Shown here: positions 7,432 to 9,145 of the stretch, piece by piece
Numbering within the stretch: position 1 is the first letter of the stretch
Layout of the letters: every line of letters begins with the position of its first letter
NCBI GenBank assembly: GCA_014729205.1
Contig: WJKG01000444.1
Coordinates: forward strand, 1 to 9,145
Origin: a candidate division GN15 bacterium
GTDB taxonomy: Bacteria > Zixibacteria > MSB-5A5 > GN15 > FEB-12
Direction: 5' to 3'
DNA: 9,145 nucleotides
Notes under the pieces: generated by a model
The model's database searches: none
What the model was told of the DNA's origin: nothing
What the model saw: only the letters and a program-made list of their open reading frames with translations
Position numbers and translations under genes: made by a program

Positions 7432-7439
7432 ACCTCCTT
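7432..7439 (-). promoter_or_regulatory. Strong Shine-Dalgarno sequence of the Cys/His/Met-rich Spy-like gene
   Basis: AAGGAGGT on the minus strand lies 6 bases before the ATG at 7425, a near-perfect match to the anti-Shine-Dalgarno sequence. It fixes this start and suggests higher translation than its operon partners. Confidence 0.85.
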
Positions 7440-7460
7440 GGTAGCGATTATTTGTTGTTA

Positions 7461-8054
7461 TCAGTTTTCATTGTTGAAGTGGCGGTGCGGTCCCGGGCCC
7501 CTGGGTGCCCCGCCGCGCCCCATGCGGTCGCGAAAACCGCGGAGCTTTTTGAGCAATTCGTATTCAAAGCGTTCGTGGAAGATGATCATCTTGGCCATTT
7601 GCTCGGCGGATAGGATGGTACGCGCCTCCTTGACGAATGAGCGAAGTTCATCGCCGTGCATCTTCTGGAGTTCTTGCAGGCTGTCAATGGATCGGTCTAT
7701 CTCGGCATCGGAGAGGGATTCGGCTTTGATTCCCTCGGCGAGTTCCTCGAGCAGTTCGCGGCGCCGGGCATCGAGTTCGCGTTGCTCTCGGCGCATATCC
7801 TGGAAAGCAGTGAGAAACGGGAGTTCCTGTTCTTCTCTGAGGTTGAGCAGTTCGAGCATTTTGAGCATGCGCAATTGCTCGAGATGTTTGCGTTCGCCGC
7901 GTCCGGCCAGGGCGAAGTCCCCGCTTTCGTCGGGAGCAGCCTGGGCGAACAGCATCTGATGCTTGAGGGCAGCATCGCACTGCTGGGCGCTGGCTGGTGA
8001 AAGGACGAGGAAGGTCAGCATCGTTACCGCGATTATCGAGAGAGTCCATTTCAT
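7461..8054 (-). CDS. Spy/CpxP-like helical periplasmic protein
   Basis: The 197-residue precursor has a signal peptide (1-23, ending SPASA before QQC). Cys-26 is the only cysteine and the preceding residues do not form a lipobox. The mature protein is predicted to be almost wholly helical and highly charged (DMRREQRELDARRRELLEEL). Motifs NLREEQ (71-76) and LSAEQ (148-152) occupy the places of the paired LTxxQ motifs of the Spy/CpxP and Metal_resist families, although the match is looser than in the next gene. The tail is Gly/Pro/Arg-rich with a few His (GPHRHF). The ATG overlaps the stop of the anti-sigma-like gene by ATGA and has AGGAG 7 bases upstream (8062-8066). From the context I infer a periplasmic sensor or modulator for the sigma system, comparable in position to CnrX, or a chaperone under its control. 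If the signal segment is not cleaved, the protein would stay anchored as CnrX does. Confidence 0.8.
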   Translation of the reverse strand: MKWTLSIIAVTMLTFLVLSPASAQQCDAALKHQMLFAQAAPDESGDFALAGRGERKHLEQLRMLKMLELLNLREEQELPFLTAFQDMRREQRELDARRRELLEELAEGIKAESLSDAEIDRSIDSLQELQKMHGDELRSFVKEARTILSAEQMAKMIIFHERFEYELLKKLRGFRDRMGRGGAPRGPGPHRHFNNEN

Positions 8055-8605
8055 AGCAAGTCTCCTACCTGGAAATTCTCCTGAAGGTATTCAAACTCCT
8101 CATCGGTCAGATCTTCGAGCAACCACTCGGACGCCTCGACATTCTGGCGGGAGGCAAACTCGCTGATCAGGGCGCTGGTGGTTGATTCATTTGGTTGGAT
8201 GAGTGCGGTAGTGTCATCGACGGTTTCAGTCTCCGTGGTCGTGAGCATGGCCGTATCGGTGGTTGGATCCTGCATCTGCAGGGCGAGCATCACCGCTACC
8301 GCCATGAGGGCGACGGAAGCGGCGATAGTGGCCGCGCGATACCAGGGGCGAGTGAGGCTGTCGAGATGTTTGCGTTCGACGGTAGCATCTATTTCGGATT
8401 CAACGCGCTCGATCAAGTCGTCGAAGGATTGTTCATCGGGATAGAAAGCGCCGTCGCCCGGCATGGTTTGGTCGAGGTTGTGCAGTTCGTCCCAGAAAGC
8501 GCGGGCTTCGGGGTTGCTCTCGAGCGTGGTCTGGAGATTTTGTGGCAGGTGGTCCTGGCCGAAGTGCTCGAGCAGGCTGTCTTTGATTTCCTGTGGGAGG
8601 CTCAT
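8051..8605 (-). CDS. Probable single-pass membrane anti-sigma factor lacking zinc ligands
   Basis: The 184-residue protein has a cytoplasmic N-terminal part of about 89 residues, one membrane segment (91-110, AATIAASVALMAVAVMLALQ), a Thr/Glu-rich linker (about 113-147) and an acidic helical C-terminus (148-184). The segment LLEHFGQDHLPQNLQTTLES (11-30) with ARAFWDEL after it follows the helix layout of zinc-binding anti-sigma domains, but the His and Cys ligands are absent; the whole protein has no cysteine. The TRPWYR just before the membrane segment supports a positive-inside orientation. The ATG overlaps the sigma gene's stop by ATGA and has AGGAGG (8613-8618) 7 bases upstream, so the two proteins are probably made in balanced amounts. 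The anti-sigma role is inferred from position and topology; no specific family was recognised. Confidence 0.75.
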   Translation of the reverse strand: MSLPQEIKDSLLEHFGQDHLPQNLQTTLESNPEARAFWDELHNLDQTMPGDGAFYPDEQSFDDLIERVESEIDATVERKHLDSLTRPWYRAATIAASVALMAVAVMLALQMQDPTTDTAMLTTTETETVDDTTALIQPNESTTSALISEFASRQNVEASEWLLEDLTDEEFEYLQENFQVGDLL

Positions 8606-9145
8606 ACCAGTCCCTCCTGCCGGGCGTAGGTGCGCAGCTTGATGACGGCCTCACGGTAGTGCGTCTTGACGGTGCCGATAGCTTTGCCGGTGGCTTTGGC
8701 TATGTCGGCGAAGGGCATGTTTTGGTAGTAGCGCAGTTCGAAGACGCTTTTCTGCATGGGTGGCAGTTGGCCAACGAACTTGAGAATGCTCTGCAGGAGT
8801 TTGTCCTGGGTAGATTTGTCCCGGTTGTCGTCCCGGAGAGCTTCGGTACGGTCTTGGATTTCGTTTTGGGCGGCGGATTTGCGCTGATTGGCGGCGATGT
8901 AGTTGAGGGCTTTATTGTGGGCGATTTTGAGCAGCCAGCTATCGAAGGCGGCTTCCTGACGGAAGTCTTTAAGTGATTGCCAGGCAGCGACAAAGCTATC
9001 CTGGGCGAGGTCTTTGGCCGCCTCGCGGTCACCGGTCATTCGATATGTCAGGGCTACAGTGCGGTTCATCATCAGCCTCACAAGTTGGGAGAAGGCCTCC
9101 CTGTCGCCGTTTTTGGCTTGCTGGACAAGGGGTTCGGTTATGTTC
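8602..9145 (-). CDS. ECF-family RNA polymerase sigma factor (start beyond right edge)
   Basis: The frame is open to the right edge, so about 180 residues are visible and the first few are missing. A GTG at 9081 is internal: the 21 codons before it read as a normal sigma N-terminus (LVQQAKNGDREAFSQL). Region 2 shows DREAAKDLAQDSFVAAWQSL (39-58 of the visible part), the core-binding and -10 recognition helix pattern of ECF sigma factors. Region 4 shows LPPMQKSVFELRYYQNMPF (127-145) followed by the helix-turn-helix ATGKAIGTVKTHYREA (151-166), which reads the -35 element. The linker between the regions is charged and Gln/Asp-rich. The stop overlaps the next gene by ATGA, the usual coupling of a sigma factor with its regulator. 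Its own promoter, probably autoregulated, is outside the window, so its target motif cannot be read here. Confidence 0.95.
   Translation of the reverse strand, partial: NITEPLVQQAKNGDREAFSQLVRLMMNRTVALTYRMTGDREAAKDLAQDSFVAAWQSLKDFRQEAAFDSWLLKIAHNKALNYIAANQRKSAAQNEIQDRTEALRDDNRDKSTQDKLLQSILKFVGQLPPMQKSVFELRYYQNMPFADIAKATGKAIGTVKTHYREAVIKLRTYARQEGLV

Noticed and set aside
7974..8054. Lipoprotein reading of the first Spy-like protein at Cys-26
   Set aside because: The residues before the cysteine (SAQQC) do not fit a lipobox, and a normal signal peptidase I site (ASA) precedes it.
8602..9081. GTG at 9081 as the sigma factor start
   Set aside because: The same frame continues upstream with a typical ECF N-terminus (region 1.2/2.1-like residues), so the true start is outside the window.

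Overview
All supportable genes lie on the minus strand, so the window reads from right (upstream) to left (downstream). It looks like a GC-rich Gram-negative genome. The signs are exported proteins with Sec signal peptides, a predicted outer-membrane beta-barrel, periplasmic Spy/CpxP-type proteins and a sigma-54 activator. The mix of lamin-tail-domain (LTD) surface protein, CARDB-like spacer and barrel is typical of the FCB side of the bacteria (Bacteroidetes relatives or candidate phyla such as Zixibacteria). That placement is inferred from gene style, not proven. There is no sign of phage, insertion sequence, CRISPR array, tRNA or rRNA.

Right half (about 9145 to 6773): an envelope-stress or metal-sensing style operon. 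An ECF sigma factor (its start lies beyond the right edge) overlaps a single-pass membrane protein by ATGA. That protein has the layout of an anti-sigma factor but no zinc ligands. It overlaps by ATGA a secreted helical Spy/CpxP-like protein, and 35 bases further on comes a second Spy-like protein with a Cys/His/Met-rich segment. A perfect 10-bp GC-rich inverted repeat closes the unit. The order sigma, membrane regulator, periplasmic CpxP-fold proteins recalls the Cnr (CnrY-CnrX-CnrH) logic, in which a periplasmic sensor controls an anti-sigma factor.

Left half (about 6692 to 1): RNase R (rnr), with all catalytic aspartates and a long Lys-rich tail. It is preceded by a plausible housekeeping promoter placed so that the mRNA would be nearly leaderless. 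Fifteen bases after rnr comes a sigma-54 enhancer-binding activator with an intact GAFTGS loop and an unusual N-terminal domain. The activator overlaps by ATGA a signal-peptide-bearing predicted outer-membrane beta-barrel protein. The barrel gene overlaps by ATGA a secreted LTD-CARDB-LTD protein that runs off the left edge without a stop. The activator, barrel and LTD protein therefore form a tightly coupled set of unknown function, probably concerned with the cell surface.

The two halves probably form two transcription units. Four gene junctions use the same 4-base ATGA overlap. No stretch longer than 300 bases lacks a gene; the longest gap (6654-6834) holds the hairpin and the rnr promoter.
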